Source: Bipolaris cookei (taxonomy: Eukaryota > Ascomycota > Dothideomycetes > Pleosporales > Pleosporaceae). From it: 64,000 nucleotides of DNA. The first letter of the stretch is position 1. Every line of letters starts with the position of its first letter. The notes below the pieces were generated by a model, which was not told the origin of the DNA, made no database searches, and saw nothing but the letters and a program-made list of their open reading frames with translations. Below, in pieces: positions 9,264 through 20,240 of this stretch. The stretch spans positions 1-64,000 of the forward strand of contig NRSV01000021.1 in NCBI GenBank assembly GCA_002286855.1, given 5' to 3'. The position numbers were made by a program, and so were the translations under genes.

Positions 9264-11334
9264 CTGTGCCTGTGCGCGCAATGCGCCGAACCACCAAAAT
9301 TGAGGCTGCAGCACCACGTACAATAGTAATTATCATTTTAAAAAAAACACAGAAATACTCTATTAGGTCTTCTTTTTGTTTATTTGCCTCAAATTTTCTG
9401 CGAAGAGCGATTTTGCGGCCACGGGAGTTGTATACAGGTGAAGACGTTGCAAAACGCTCATATGCAACCACACGACTACGCGCATCCCTACTACCACGCT
9501 TCTTCGTTGTCTTAGGCTGTAATTGACGTGAAGCCTTGCACTTGCCTTGAGTAGACAGCTGACCACTTTTTCTAGTGTTATTGGCTTGTCTTTGACGCTC
9601 TCTCTCTGCCTTGCGTTCGGCGATCGCCGCAGCTTTTGCAGCCTTCTCCTTCTCCTTCACCCTCCTGTCTCTCTCTTCTCTCGAGCCTCCTGTTTGCAAT
9701 TTTTACCCAGGACTTTCTTTGCATCTTGAAGCTTCTTGGCATCTGCTTTTCGAGCTTCTTTTGCTAGTAATTCTGCGTCTTCTCTGGCTCTTTCATTCCG
9801 AGCTTCTTGAAGCTTTCGACGTGAGTAGAAGACAGCGTCAGTAGGACGCTTTTGCTTCCCTCCAAGAGGCAGGCGTTTGCCACGCTTTGTACACTTATTT
9901 TTGGTGTCAAGTGATGTAAGTAGCCCCTCGTTTTCAAGTTGTAGAAGCTTGTCCCGAGTACTAGCGCGGTGAATTACTCCTTCAAGTAACCGGACCAGTT
10001 CATCACTATTATCCTTCACTACCTGGGCTAGTAACCGCTGTACACCCTTCCAGTTAGCAGGAGAGAGATGAAATGGGCTCATATTATCTGTCTGTAGAGG
10101 CGGAGTAGTGTAATCAAATCTCTTGGTGACTACCGTCCGATCCATGCGCCAGATGCCAGTAGCTTCGAAAGCAGCGATAATATTGGCTTCGGTGAAGGAG
10201 GAGACGTATTATGATTTGAATAAACGATAAAAATTAGCTTTCACCACTGGAAGAAGCCCTTGGGAGCGTTGTTGATGTAAGAGTTTAGACCAGAGTTGCT
10301 AACATCAAGAGGCTGGAGCGTATGAGTTGAATGGAATGGAAGCACCATCACTGTAATACGATTTTTGATGGAATAGTGCAAAAACTCCTTCGTAACATGG
10401 CTCCCATAGCCGTCACAGAGGAGTTACCGCCAAGACCGACGAGCTTTCTTTTTAGTGAATTGATCAAACCTCTTTAGCCATGCCAGACCAAGCTTCTGAT
10501 TGGTCCATTCCATTGGGGTTGAGGTGAAGTTAATCTGATCGTCTGTGGGTGGGGTCTCTTCTACCCAAGTGTCCCATATATCGTACGCCTAACTTGACAT
10601 GATGATAGACGTCGGCAGTGTCGTCCCATCTGCACAGATTGCTGGTATGATGGTTATCCACTTTCTGTAACCGTCTTGTACGGCTACTCTTGCTCCATCC
10701 TTCACTCAAACAGTCTTACTTAACACACTCTCTGACTTATTCTGTACATCAATCAAGAAGCCCTTCCCATCCATATTAAAGGTGAGACGCCTCTCTATCT
10801 TATGCTCTGCTATTTTATGATGCCGTATATCAAAATAAGAATCGTACTTATCGATAAAATCAGCCTGGTGATGTACGCGATCAATACTGGTGCACAGCGA
10901 GAGATAAGGTGGTCGTGGTTTCGGTGAAGAAAGCGATCAACCCAGCTCATTGATATCGGGTCCCCGAAGATTTCTGAGCCGAAATTCTGTATCATCTCTC
11001 TCGTAGGTAGTAGTACTCTTGTATGAAGCTACTCTATATACTGTACAAGCTCTAGCTCTTGTGGTAGCAGTAGGGATTGTCTCATCCCATCACTAGTAGC
11101 TTTATTGCGTGAAACCCCTCGCCACCTTCGCGAGACAGCACTTCGGCTGCAACCGTATTTGGGAGCAACTTCTCTGTACATAGAAGATTCTGCAAAGTCG
11201 TGCAATTTCAGATCTTCAATTGTCTTGTCGACAGTGTTCATGTTGATAGAATTACGACGCGTTGAAGTTTATGAGTTGTTTGTTGTTGTGGGGTGGGCTG
11301 TACACGGCCCGAAAGCGTGCGCAGCCCGGTGGGG
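9264..11334 (-). mobile_element. Pogo-like DNA transposon C (2.07 kb), apparently chimeric
   Basis: It fills exactly the space between the TA at 9262-9263 and the TA at 11335-11336, and its size matches that of its relatives. Its low-coordinate end (ATGCGCCGAACCACCAAAA, with a TGTGCC start) resembles the terminal repeat of element D. Its high-coordinate end, read on the minus strand, starts CCCCACCGGGCTGCGCACG and does not match. The last 300-400 bp of its transposase side is nearly identical to D, while the rest is diverged. Confidence 0.7.
9360..11241 (-). pseudogene. Transposase of element C, inactivated
   Basis: The N-terminus is at 11029-11241 (MNTVDKTIEDLKLHDFAE, with an HTH ending SRSAVSRRWRG). 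The middle is heavily broken: 10810-10995 carries MSWVDRFLHRNHDHL, and catalytic blocks in 10200-10800 are interrupted by stops. The C-terminal region (9657-10145) begins MDRTVVTKRFDYTTPP, and a final basic tail lies at 9363-9699. The long frame 9001-9699 fuses this tail to the start of element B and is an accident of the junction, not a gene. The gene is non-functional. Confidence 0.75.
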
Positions 11335-11336
11335 TA

Positions 11337-13469
11337 TTGTATCCGTGCGCGGAATGCGCGGATTCGCGCAATGCGCCGAACCACCAAAACCTCTCTATCG
11401 TCTCAACTCCACAACAATACAACGCAATGGGCTTAGAAGAAGCGCTTGAAGAGTGTAATACTTTCGAATCTGAAGATCAAATCCCTTGGTCTAAAATAGC
11501 TAAAAAAAACATGGCGTTGTGCGCTCAACGTTGACTCGAACGTACCGACGCGAAACGCGTTCGCGGGAAGAGCAGGCAATTGCACAACGAAAGCTCACCC
11601 CACAACAAGAAGTAGAGCTTGTACAGTACATAGAAGAGCTTACTGGCCGTCGGATTCCACCTACAAGAGAGATGATTCGAAACTTCGCGTCAGCAGTAGC
11701 CCAAGAGGCAGTGAGCGAGAGCTGGGTTACCCGCTTTATCAACAGGCACTCTATCCATCTAATCTCTCAATACTCAATGGGTATGGATGCTGAACGTCAC
11801 AACGCCGATTCGTTTAGCAAGTATAAGCTCTACTTTGACTTGCTACAGGCTAAGATTGCTGAGTATAGCGTTGAGGCAGAGCACACGTACAATATGGACG
11901 AGAAGGGCTTCATGATTGGCGTCACTGCTAGGACCAAGCACGTGTTTAGCAGACGTATGTGGGAAAAGAGGGAGGTTAGAGCGACGCTTCAAGATGGCAA
12001 TCGTGCTTGGATGACTCTTATAGCTTGCGTGTGCGGCGATGGATCAGCCCTGCCTCCTAGCCTTCTATACGAGTCTGCCAACAGTACTATCCAGTCAAGC
12101 TGGGTAGAGGAAATTGAGCCAGGAGCACACTCTGTATTTGTTTCCTCAACGTCTTCAGGCTGGACAAATAACGAGGTCGGCGTCGCTTGGCTTGAGCAGG
12201 TCTTTAATCGCTTCACTAAGACTAAGGCTCGAAGAAAATACCGCCTTCTAATTCTTGACGGCCACGGCAGCCATGTAACAATGGATTTCATCGACTACTG
12301 CGACAAGAACAAGATTCTGCTAGCTATCCTTCCTCCCCACTCAACACACACGCTGCAGCCACTTGATGTGGTGATGTTTAAGCCACTATCGTCTGCGTAC
12401 TCAAAAGAGCTCACAAAGTACCTTCATAATAGCCAAGGGCTGGCTATTATCAAGAAAGGAGACTTTTTCCACCTATTCTGGAAGGCCTGGACAAGCACGT
12501 TTACTCAGAGATTAGTACTCAGGTCCTTTGAGGCAACGGGTATCGCACCTCTCCAACCTAACGTTATCCTTCAACGATTCAATAGGTCTTCGCCTGAAGG
12601 CTCTGACAGTAACTCAAGCTCTTCTTCAGCCTACTCAGGCAAGGATTGGCTTAAAATTGAGACTCTGCTGCGAAAGGTTGTGAAGGAAGAGTTTAGAAAA
12701 GAGGGACATAAGCTTAGCCGCTCAATCCATCATATCTCGATTCAAAACTTGCTTCTCCACCATAAAGTTGATAGCCTAGAGCAGGTAATACCAACTCAGA
12801 AGAAGCACGAGAATAAGAGTAAGACTCTCGACCTGCAGCAGAACAAGGAGGCACAAGGTGGGGCAGTGTTTTATTCTCCTCGCAAGGTGGAGGAGGCTCG
12901 CGCACGTGAAAAGACTAAGCAGCAAGAGCAGAAGGCAGAGGAGCTAAAAAAAGCTGAGATGGCAGAGCTGAGGCATGCGAACAAGCTATACAAGGAGAAG
13001 ATAGCTCAGGAGAAGCGTGAACAACGAGCGAGAGAGAAGGAAGAGCGGGAGAAGGAGAAGGCTGCGAAGGCTGCGGCGATCGCCGAACGCAAGGCAGAGA
13101 GAGAGCGTCAAAAACAAGCCAATAACGCTAAGAAAAGTGAACAGTTGTCTACTCAAGGCAAGCGCAAGGCTTCACGTCAATTACAGCCTAAGACAACGAA
13201 GAAGCGTGGTAGTAGGGATGCGCGTAGTCGTGTGGTTGCATATGAGCGTTCTCCAACACCTCCACCTGTATACAACTCCCGTGGCCGCAAAATCGCTCCT
13301 CGCAGAAAATTTGAGGCAGAAATATAATACTAAGACCTAATAGAGTATTTCTGTGTTTTCTTACATGATAATTACTACTGTACGTGGTGCGGCAGCCTCA
13401 ATTTTGGTGGAGATGTTTTTGGTGGTTCGGCGCATTGCGCGAGTCCGCGCATTCCGCGCACGGACACAA
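11337..13469 (+). mobile_element. Pogo-like DNA transposon D (2.13 kb), nearly intact
   Basis: Terminal inverted repeats of about 50 bp are nearly perfect: TTGTATCCGTGCGCGGAATG at the left and its complement ending CGCACGGACACAA at the right. TA flanks lie at 11335-11336 and 13470-13471. It carries one long transposase frame. It is the best-preserved element of the window and is probably the youngest. Confidence 0.9.
11426..13327 (+). pseudogene. Transposase of element D (pogo-type DDE), one frameshift
   Basis: A 602-codon frame runs 11519-13327, and an N-terminal piece starts at the ATG at 11426 (MGLEEALEECNTFESED). The two join across an eight-A run at 11502-11509, where the expected KKHGVVRSTLTR motif is reached only by a frame change. 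The catalytic blocks are intact: YNMDEKGFMIG, LLILDGHGSH and HSTHTLQPLDVVMFKPL. CENP-B-like DNA binding (ESWVTRFINRHS) precedes them, and a highly charged coiled tail ends in basic, nuclear-localisation-like residues. The fault is a single indel in a homopolymer, so a sequencing error or a very recent mutation are both possible. Confidence 0.85.
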
Positions 13470-13952
13470 TACTTCACGAGGATATATTTATTAGCCGACA
13501 ACTTTATTTCAAGCTCCACTAAAAATCAACATGATGGCGCATGCTTGGCAATAAATAATCACTTGACTAACTCGGGCCCAACGGCTGTTGTAGCGGAATT
13601 TCAATGAAATTGCCTGTGCTCCGCACGGGCCTACGTATCACCTCAATGATAACGTAATTACCTCACGGGTTCGCGAGCCACTTTTGCCAAGCCCCCACCA
13701 AAACACCTACTACCCCCTAATGTCGCAACAACAACAGCACTTACAGCCTTGTGCGCAACGCCAAATACAGCTTGCTCTTCAATCTCTCAAATAAGATGCG
13801 GATCTCTCAATATGACGCGCTGCAGCTTTCTTTAACGTTGATCGAACAACGCTAAGCTAATGATGTGACGGACGACCTTCACAGGCAGATCGCTGGCCTA
13901 AAATAATGAATCTAACTAAGCTTGAGGAGCAGGAGAAGGAGGAGGAGGAGGT

Positions 13953-13983
13953 AGTGGTGGTGGTGGTGGTGGTGGTGGTGGTA
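13953..13983. repeat. GGT trinucleotide microsatellite
   Basis: A GGA/GGT-rich run with about ten GGT units lies inside element E, upstream of its transposase. Confidence 0.9.
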
Positions 13984-14149
13984 GTTAAGCATATACTCGA
14001 GCTCATTGCGCGTGCGTTTTCCTCTAATTAAGCTCACAAATGTGATTTATATGGCCAATTCTTTGCGCGCTGAGCGCAATCTAGGCCAGGCTGGATGAAA
14101 CTGGCCCAGTACGTTCGTCAAGCGCCGCCCTAAGCCCAAAACGTGTTTC

Positions 14150-15421
14150 AATCGCAAGTACTACTACAGGAGAGCCCCCTGCGAAGAACCTAAGGCTATT
14201 CAAGATTGGTTTAGCCTAATAGCTAGCATGAAAGTCAAGTATGGTATCCAGGATGAAGACACGTATAACTTTGATGAGACAGGCTTCATGATGGGCCAGA
14301 TAACAACTGGAGCAGTTGTTACGGCTTCAGAAAGACGATGATGGTCAAAGAAAATCCAGCCAGGCAATAGGAAGTGGGCAACAGTCATCCAGGGCATCAA
14401 TGCGACAGGGTGGGCCATTCGACGCTTCATTATCCTCAAGGCGCGCCACTACCTCTCAAGCTGGTACAAGGACGGTGATATACCCCACACCTGGGTTATT
14501 GCAGTCTCTAAGAACGGCTGGACGACCAATGAGCTTGGCCTACAGTGGTTGCAGCACTTTAGTGAGCATACAAAGAAGAAAGTGGTAGGTAGCCACCGTT
14601 TGCTTATTAAAGACGGCCATGAGAGCCACAACTCGTTAGATTTCCAAAATTACTGCAAAGATAACAATATTGTTACTCTTTGTATGCATCCGCACTCGTC
14701 TCATATCTTACAGCCTCTTGATGTGGGCTATTTTGCCCCTCTGAAGCAGGCATATGGACGCCAAGTCGAAGCGCTCATGCGCAGCCAGATCAACCACATC
14801 TCAAAACATGAGTTCTTATCTTGCTTTAAGCGCGCCTTTGACAGCTCAATCACTTCTAGCAATATCCAAGGAGGGTTCCGAGGCGCTGAATTGGTCCCCT
14901 TCAACCCAGAACGGGTTATTTTGGCCCTTGATGTGCAGTTGCATACTCCATCGCCACCACTACCCAATAATGAGCCCTGGCAGTCGCAAATTCCAAGCAA
15001 TACTATTTAATTCGGGTCACAATCGACGCTTGTGAAGGCAAGTATTCAGATTTACATAGATAGCTCACCAACTTCTATGGTGGAGGCCTTTGAGAAGGTC
15101 TCAAAGGGGGCAGCAATTATAGCGCACAAGCTGGCGTTGGCGCAACGGGAGATAGCTGAGCTTAAGGCAGCAAATGAGGCCGCAACGCGACGAAAATCAC
15201 ACAAAAGAAAGCGGATTCAGACAGAAGGGACCTTGGCAGTTAAAGATGGGGCGCGGTTGGCCGCTCTTACAGACTTTGGCCCGCGTAGTGATAGGAAGAA
15301 GTCAAAGGGGAGGGTAGGCGCTGAAGTGGGTGAACCATCTCAGCGACAGTGTAAACGGTGCAATATAACTGGGAATAACTCGCGAGAATGTAGGTATATG
15401 GTAGAAGTAGATGCTGAATGA
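14150..15421 (+). pseudogene. Transposase of element E (pogo-type DDE with zinc knuckle), inactivated
   Basis: The frame ending at 15010 contains YNFDETGFMMG, the fungal pogo signature KIQPGNRKWATVIQG, the second catalytic block LLIKDGHESH and the third block HSSHILQPLDVGYFAPL. A TGA interrupts it at 14339-14341 and a TAA at 15008-15010. The same frame then continues (15032-15421) into a coiled region (LALAQREIAELKAANEAA) and a zinc knuckle (CKRCNITGNNSREC). Sequence upstream of about 14150 is too decayed to show the HTH. In the second block a Lys-Asp pair replaces the usual hydrophobic-Asp. It is closest in layout to the transposase of element A. Confidence 0.85.
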
Positions 15422-15740
15422 TATCTTGTATCGCATTACACAATATAGGCCCAAAGTAGGCTATTTTGCGCCATGATGTGGTGGTTTTGGTGGGGGCTTG
15501 GCAAAAGTGGGTCGCGAACCCGTGAGGTATACGTAGGCCCGTGCGAAGCACGGGCAATTTCATTGAAATTCTGCTACAACAGCTGGTGGGCTCGAGCAGT
15601 CGTCTGCCTTCACGAGGTCGCATGACAAACAGTCGTATCCAGAATACTACACGTGCATGCATACATGCAAATGTGGAAACACTATGTGCATCTTACGATA
15701 TCGTATGGTGCCATGTTAGTATGTAAGTTTAGCAAGTCAC

Positions 15741-16047
15741 TGTAACGGCCTAGACGCCCTTTGGTAGAGCTCCTCGATGATATCTCGGCGCGCGATCACA
15801 GAATCCGGGTGGAGGCCATAGCACCCAGATTCTGCCCATCCGAACCGCGTTCGGACGCAGCGCTTAGACATAACGCTCAAATTAACAGGAGAGCACATTT
15901 CTCCGATCTGTGCGTAGATATAAGCTCTTAGGTAGATAGCTGTTAGCTCTCTATCGAATACAATCTTGTTGCACCCAGCATTGCTCCTGGCATAGCACTC
16001 TCTCTTGAGTCCAGCCCATTACTGTCACCTCACCGTAGGTATTAACA
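15741..16047. mobile_element. Candidate solo LTR
   Basis: The block begins TGTAACGGCCTAGACG and ends GTAGGTATTAACA, giving TGT...ACA ends. It includes a TATA-like GATATAAG box near 15918 followed by a pyrimidine-rich stretch. Its segment 15790-15845 resembles the GATCGCAGAGTCCGGGTGTG region of the LTR at 3390-3803. No target duplication is visible, so the exact limits are tentative. Confidence 0.4.
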
Positions 16048-16352
16048 ACTCGGCGGACGCAGCGTTAATTGTCCGACCAACGGCCCGAAAGGGGAAGGAG
16101 GATGATAACCAATATTGAAAAGTGGACACAATCCACGATCTTCATGCTAGTGTTGCTATTCTTTCCACACCCACGGGGCACACAGGGCAACCTCGCCGTG
16201 CCAAGGGCCCCTAGTTATACGAAGTGAGCATGATTCTTGTCACATCTATACCGCTTGTACAGCAGCCATGTCCCCGCTACGGGCTTGGTGTTTGTACGTA
16301 CAAATACAAGATGCATCCTGGCATACCTTGACCCTCATCCACGTTCCTAGAG
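16048..16352. promoter_or_regulatory. Upstream region of the subtilase gene
   Basis: These 305 bp separate the LTR-like block from the protease start codon and presumably hold its promoter. No specific site is recognised. An overlapping frame starting at 16268 is a shadow of the protease. Confidence 0.4.
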
Positions 16353-19058
16353 ATGGGCAAGTTGCATTATGCCATTGCGGCCCTTGTGCTGGGTGCGCCC
16401 GTCGCCATCTCAACATCGGTACATGCCCGCCTCCCTACCAATGCGATTGTGCAGCGAGCGGCAAACGACACGCCCGCAGCCAGCGGCATTTTGCCTGGTT
16501 CCTACATTGTCGAGTTTGCAAATGACAGCGAGACACCGGAGAGCTTCTATGCCTCCCTTGCGGCAATAGGGGTGCAAGTTGAGCCTCGCAAGGACCTCAG
16601 CTTCCGATTCTTCAACGGCGTCTCATTCCAACTCAAAAACTTGAGTTCAAGCCCCGGCTCAGATTCGAGCGGCGGGGACTTGATGCATCAGATGAAAGCA
16701 CTGCCACAAGTACAGAACATATGGCCGATGCGTATCACGACACATTCGCGCGAAAAGAGTGTTGCAGTACCTGCTCAGCCGCAACACGTCAAGCGGCAAA
16801 CGGCATCGCAGGATACTTTTTCCCCCCATGTCATGACCCAAGTTGACAAGCTGCACGCAGAGGGCGTGACAGGCAAAGGCTTTCTCATTGCAATTGTTGA
16901 CAGTGGCGTCGACTACACCCATCCCGCTCTGGGCGGCTGTTTCGGGCGAGGCTGTTTGGTCGAAGTTGGGTACGATTTCACGGGCGACAACTACATGCCA
17001 GGCACAAATGAACCAAAGCCAGACGATGATCCCATGGACGACTGCGTCGGACATGGCACGCACGTTGCCGGCACTATCGCCGCTCAGCTCAAGGGTAATA
17101 AATATGGCTTTACGGGTTCTGCTCCTGGGGTAAGGCTGGGAGCATACCGAATGTGGGGCTGTTCAGCTACGTCGATAGACGAGATCGAGGTCCTAGCATT
17201 CGCTCGTGCCGTGGAAGATGGAGCCAACATCATCTCGTACTCCAACGGCGATGTCTCGGGCTGGGCACAGGATGTACGTGCCGTCATCGTTTCCCGCATT
17301 GTCGATTCTGGAATCCCTGTTGTCGTGTCTGCAGGCAACGATGGTGGGAATGGTATTTTTTACGGCTCCACGCCAGCAACGGGATTCGGAGTCACAGGCA
17401 CGGGAGCGGTATCCAATATCAAATCCCCCACGTTTCTCGAGCGAGGTTCCTACAAGACGAGCGCCAATGCTACCAGCAACGGAACGTACGAGTTTGGTTT
17501 CTTGAGAGGTGTGCCAGAATTCGCTGCCGGCGCGACACTCCCGCTTTGGTCTGCTGCCCATGTCGACGACGCCTGCAAACCACTGCCCGATGATACACCA
17601 GATCTGAGCCAACGCATCGTTCTTTTGGAATCTAAGGATTCGCGCGCAACGCAATGTTACTCGCAAGACCAAGGTACTAATATCGCTGCAAAGGGCGGGC
17701 GCTTCATGGCGTACTACGAGCGCAGCAACCTGACAATGCGCGACGAGCCATATGTATACGCTGATGGTATTCAGGGCGTCATCAGAGCCGCCCCGTATGC
17801 TGCCGAGCATTGGCTTTCCCTGCTTTCGCAAGGCGCTACCGTCTCCGTGACTATCCCGTCTAACGGATCCCAAATACACCTCGAGGAGCTTGAAAATAAT
17901 GAGAGTGGTGGGTACGTCGCAGATGGTTTGACAAGTTGGGGCCCTACCTGGGAACTCAGTATGAATCCAGAGGTTGTATCGCCCGGAGAGGATATTCTGA
18001 GCACATTTCCGACGGCCATAGGTAGCTATCGTGTCATGACTGGCACCAGCATGTCAGCTCCTTTGGTCGCAGGCATCTACGCAATGCTCGGTGAGGTATA
18101 CGGCAAGCTGGAACCGAAGCGCCTTCGCAGAATCCTGATGCACACCTCAAAGCCACTTGCCTGGTACCATGACAAGACTGCCCATCCCGACATCCTTGCT
18201 CCTGTCCCACAACAAGGTGCTGGGCTCGTGCAAGCCTGGAGTGCTGCACACACTAGCCTCGAGATCGACATCGACAGCATAATGCTCAACGATACGGAGA
18301 ACTTCGTCGGCACTCACACCTTCAGCGTCATCAACACCGGCACTGCAGACGAGGTGCTCGAGTTGAGCCATCGCAAAGCTGTAACGATAAACACAATGGA
18401 TCCAAAAAGTGCCATCTTCCGTCCAGGCTTGATTTCCAATTCCATTGTAAATGCATGGGCCACTGTTTCCTTCTCATCCGACCGCATCAACGTTCCTGCT
18501 GGTCAATCTGTCAATGTGACCGTTGACATCACGCCGCCTGGGGGTCTCAACACGACTTTGCTGCCCGTCTACAGCGGCTTTATTGCCGTAGGCAAGCAAC
18601 TTGTCCTACCCTACCTCGGGGTCGTAGGGAGCATGCGCAATGCGACCGTTCTCCCGCCCGGAACCGCTTACCTAGCACAAGGATACGCACAGGCACCTGC
18701 AAATGCCTCTTACACGATCCCACGACCAGATCCCCAGAACCCGCCCTGGACCGACCGAGGTGACATCAACAACACGCCCAATGTGTACATACTTCCTGCG
18801 GTTGGCACGCCTTTGCTACGTGTAGAAGTGCTGCAAGGCGACAAGATACTCGGACCGTTGGCTGGATTCCCGCTAACCTACATTCCAAGAAGTGAGGTTC
18901 GTGCATACTTCAACGGGTTGATGGCCGACGGGAGAGTGCTGGAGGAAGGATCTTACCGCATGAGAGTTATGGCATTACACATCTTCGGTAATGAGGATAA
19001 CGAGGAGGATTGGGATACCATTGAGACAGGTAGTATTACGGTTAAGTATACAGCCTAA
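16353..19058 (+). CDS. Secreted subtilisin-like serine protease (S8 family, Vpr-like)
   Basis: This is an intron-free gene of 901 codons. Residues 1-25 form a signal peptide (hydrophobic core AIAALVLGAPVAIS, then Ala). An I9-type propeptide follows (GSYIVEFANDSETPE). The peptidase S8 domain has its triad at Asp183 (IVDSGVDYTHP), His234 (GHGTHVAGT) and Ser568 (GTSMSAP), with the oxyanion-hole Asn in VVSAGNDGG. The insert of about 200 residues between His and Ser is compatible with a PA domain, and the C-terminal 300 residues are compatible with Fn3-like modules of large fungal subtilases. It probably degrades proteins outside the cell. It is not obviously part of the metabolite cluster, and nothing indicates damage. 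Confidence 0.93.
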   Translation: MGKLHYAIAALVLGAPVAISTSVHARLPTNAIVQRAANDTPAASGILPGSYIVEFANDSETPESFYASLAAIGVQVEPRKDLSFRFFNGVSFQLKNLSSSPGSDSSGGDLMHQMKALPQVQNIWPMRITTHSREKSVAVPAQPQHVKRQTASQDTFSPHVMTQVDKLHAEGVTGKGFLIAIVDSGVDYTHPALGGCFGRGCLVEVGYDFTGDNYMPGTNEPKPDDDPMDDCVGHGTHVAGTIAAQLKGNKYGFTGSAPGVRLGAYRMWGCSATSIDEIEVLAFARAVEDGANIISYSNGDVSGWAQDVRAVIVSRIVDSGIPVVVSAGNDGGNGIFYGSTPATGFGVTGTGAVSNIKSPTFLERGSYKTSANATSNGTYEFGFLRGVPEFAAGATLPLWSAAHVDDACKPLPDDTPDLSQRIVLLESKDSRATQCYSQDQGTNIAAKGGRFMAYYERSNLTMRDEPYVYADGIQGVIRAAPYAAEHWLSLLSQGATVSVTIPSNGSQIHLEELENNESGGYVADGLTSWGPTWELSMNPEVVSPGEDILSTFPTAIGSYRVMTGTSMSAPLVAGIYAMLGEVYGKLEPKRLRRILMHTSKPLAWYHDKTAHPDILAPVPQQGAGLVQAWSAAHTSLEIDIDSIMLNDTENFVGTHTFSVINTGTADEVLELSHRKAVTINTMDPKSAIFRPGLISNSIVNAWATVSFSSDRINVPAGQSVNVTVDITPPGGLNTTLLPVYSGFIAVGKQLVLPYLGVVGSMRNATVLPPGTAYLAQGYAQAPANASYTIPRPDPQNPPWTDRGDINNTPNVYILPAVGTPLLRVEVLQGDKILGPLAGFPLTYIPRSEVRAYFNGLMADGRVLEEGSYRMRVMALHIFGNEDNEEDWDTIETGSITVKYTA

Positions 19059-19254
19059 ACCGAGGTGTTTTATACAGAAACTTCAATAGTTTGATAGGCT
19101 TAGTCCGATCGCTATATCCTGTTCAATTAATAAGACTTATTACTGATTTATCTACTAGTATAGCGAAAATAGAAACACAATTGGTGTGCATGTAGCGATC
19201 AGAAGTTTAGTTTGTAGTCAATTACTCGCTTCGAGTACTCACTTCGCATGTGAA

Positions 19255-19640
19255 TCAGGGTACTGCTTTTTGACTTGTGATGATATCCGAATCCGCATAC
19301 TCCCGGAGCTCAACAATCTTCCCATTTTCTAGCCTGATAATCATAGCTACATCATTCTGATACTTACTCGTCCCCGATCCATCGCTGTTGGATTCTCCCT
19401 CAACAGCCACACGATCTCCTTCGAGAAACAAGTTCTTCGTCACGGACTCCTACTGACCGAAGCTATCCATCATAAGGGAGATTTGTTTGATTTGTTCGCG
19501 GGCTACACCATCGCCAGCCCATGCGACGACTGAGGGATTACTGCTGACCTACCAGTTGCCGTCAGGGTTCTAGAGATCTGCGAGTTTGTCAAGCTGGCGC
19601 ATGCTGAGGTAGCGTAGGTACTCCTCGATGATCTTTTTTC
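19255..19640 (-). pseudogene. SnoaL/NTF2-like small protein, inactivated by three stops
   Basis: Reading minus from about 19640 gives IIEEYLRYLSMRQLDKLADL, then NPDGNW, then VSSNPSVVAWAGDGVAREQI, then ESVTKNLFLEGDRVAVEGES, ending ENGKIVELREYADSD near 19275. This matches the SnoaL-like fold (an NTF2-like cone with a conserved hydrophobic pocket). Three in-frame TAG codons break it. Each can be derived from CAG or TGG by a CpA-to-TpA change, which fits repeat-induced point mutation. Relatives of this fold act as isomerases or cyclases in fungal meroterpenoid pathways, but a link here is speculative. The family call is moderately secure. Confidence 0.6.
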
Positions 19641-20240
19641 TGTTGGGGGCGCTTGAAACAATATTACTTATAACTTGTGATATTGTTGTCGATCTCTAGT
19701 GAACAAGCAGTAGAAAGGTAAGGTGCTTAAAGTAACCTTGACATGCCAAGTGTTCTCCATGGTATACTATATATCATATTTGAGCCGATAATTTGTCTAT
19801 GGGTATCTGCATGGTCGTAACTCACTATACGTGATCAAAAATATACCACGGTTTGAAGATATAATTTCTAGACTTAATCATTTAACGCATAGAGTATATT
19901 ACATTGCATTCCTATCAGGAATGGGATATCCTTATATATTTAGAACAGCCTAGGCACCAGGCTATTTTAGCTTACTCGTAGGTTGAATAAATTCTGCTGG
20001 TTGAAGGTATAGAGGGTAACCTAGGTAGCGGGCATTATTAAATTTAGGCAATCCGTTACGAGATTCCTGTGGCTCTAGACACTGGACTGGGCACACATTG
20101 CCTGAAGGTGCTTACCATACTAAAGCCTTTATTAGTTTTCCAAGAAATTGCAGATGGTAAGAATTAACATTGCTTGATCTAGTTCACAAAAAATTTCAAA
20201 TTCTAATTGCTACGCGGAATAGGCAGAAACCGCGAAAACC
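19641..20240. other. AT-rich gene-free stretch upstream of the first cluster gene
   Basis: These 600 bp have no coding signature and are AT-rich. The right part presumably holds the promoter of the flavin monooxygenase at 20241. No repeat was identified. Confidence 0.4.

Larger units (their letters stand above)
13565..15601 (+). mobile_element. Pogo/Fot1-like DNA transposon E (about 2.0 kb)
   Basis: Long imperfect terminal inverted repeats of about 120 bp include GCTGTTGTAGCGGAATTTCA at 13584, its counterpart TGAAATTCTGCTACAACAGC ending at 15583, and an inner block around ACTTTTGCCAAGCCCCCACC (complement near 15490). Similarity extends outward to about 13565 and 15601, so the outer limits are uncertain by some 20 bp, and the target duplication is not certain. 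Confidence 0.8.

Noticed and set aside
9001..9699. Open frame of 232 codons on the minus strand
   Set aside because: It runs from the C-terminus of transposase C through two terminal repeats into the N-terminus of transposase B; it is a junction artefact.
17193..17879. 228-codon minus-strand frame inside the subtilase
   Set aside because: It is a shadow of the intact protease frame, with no family features of its own.
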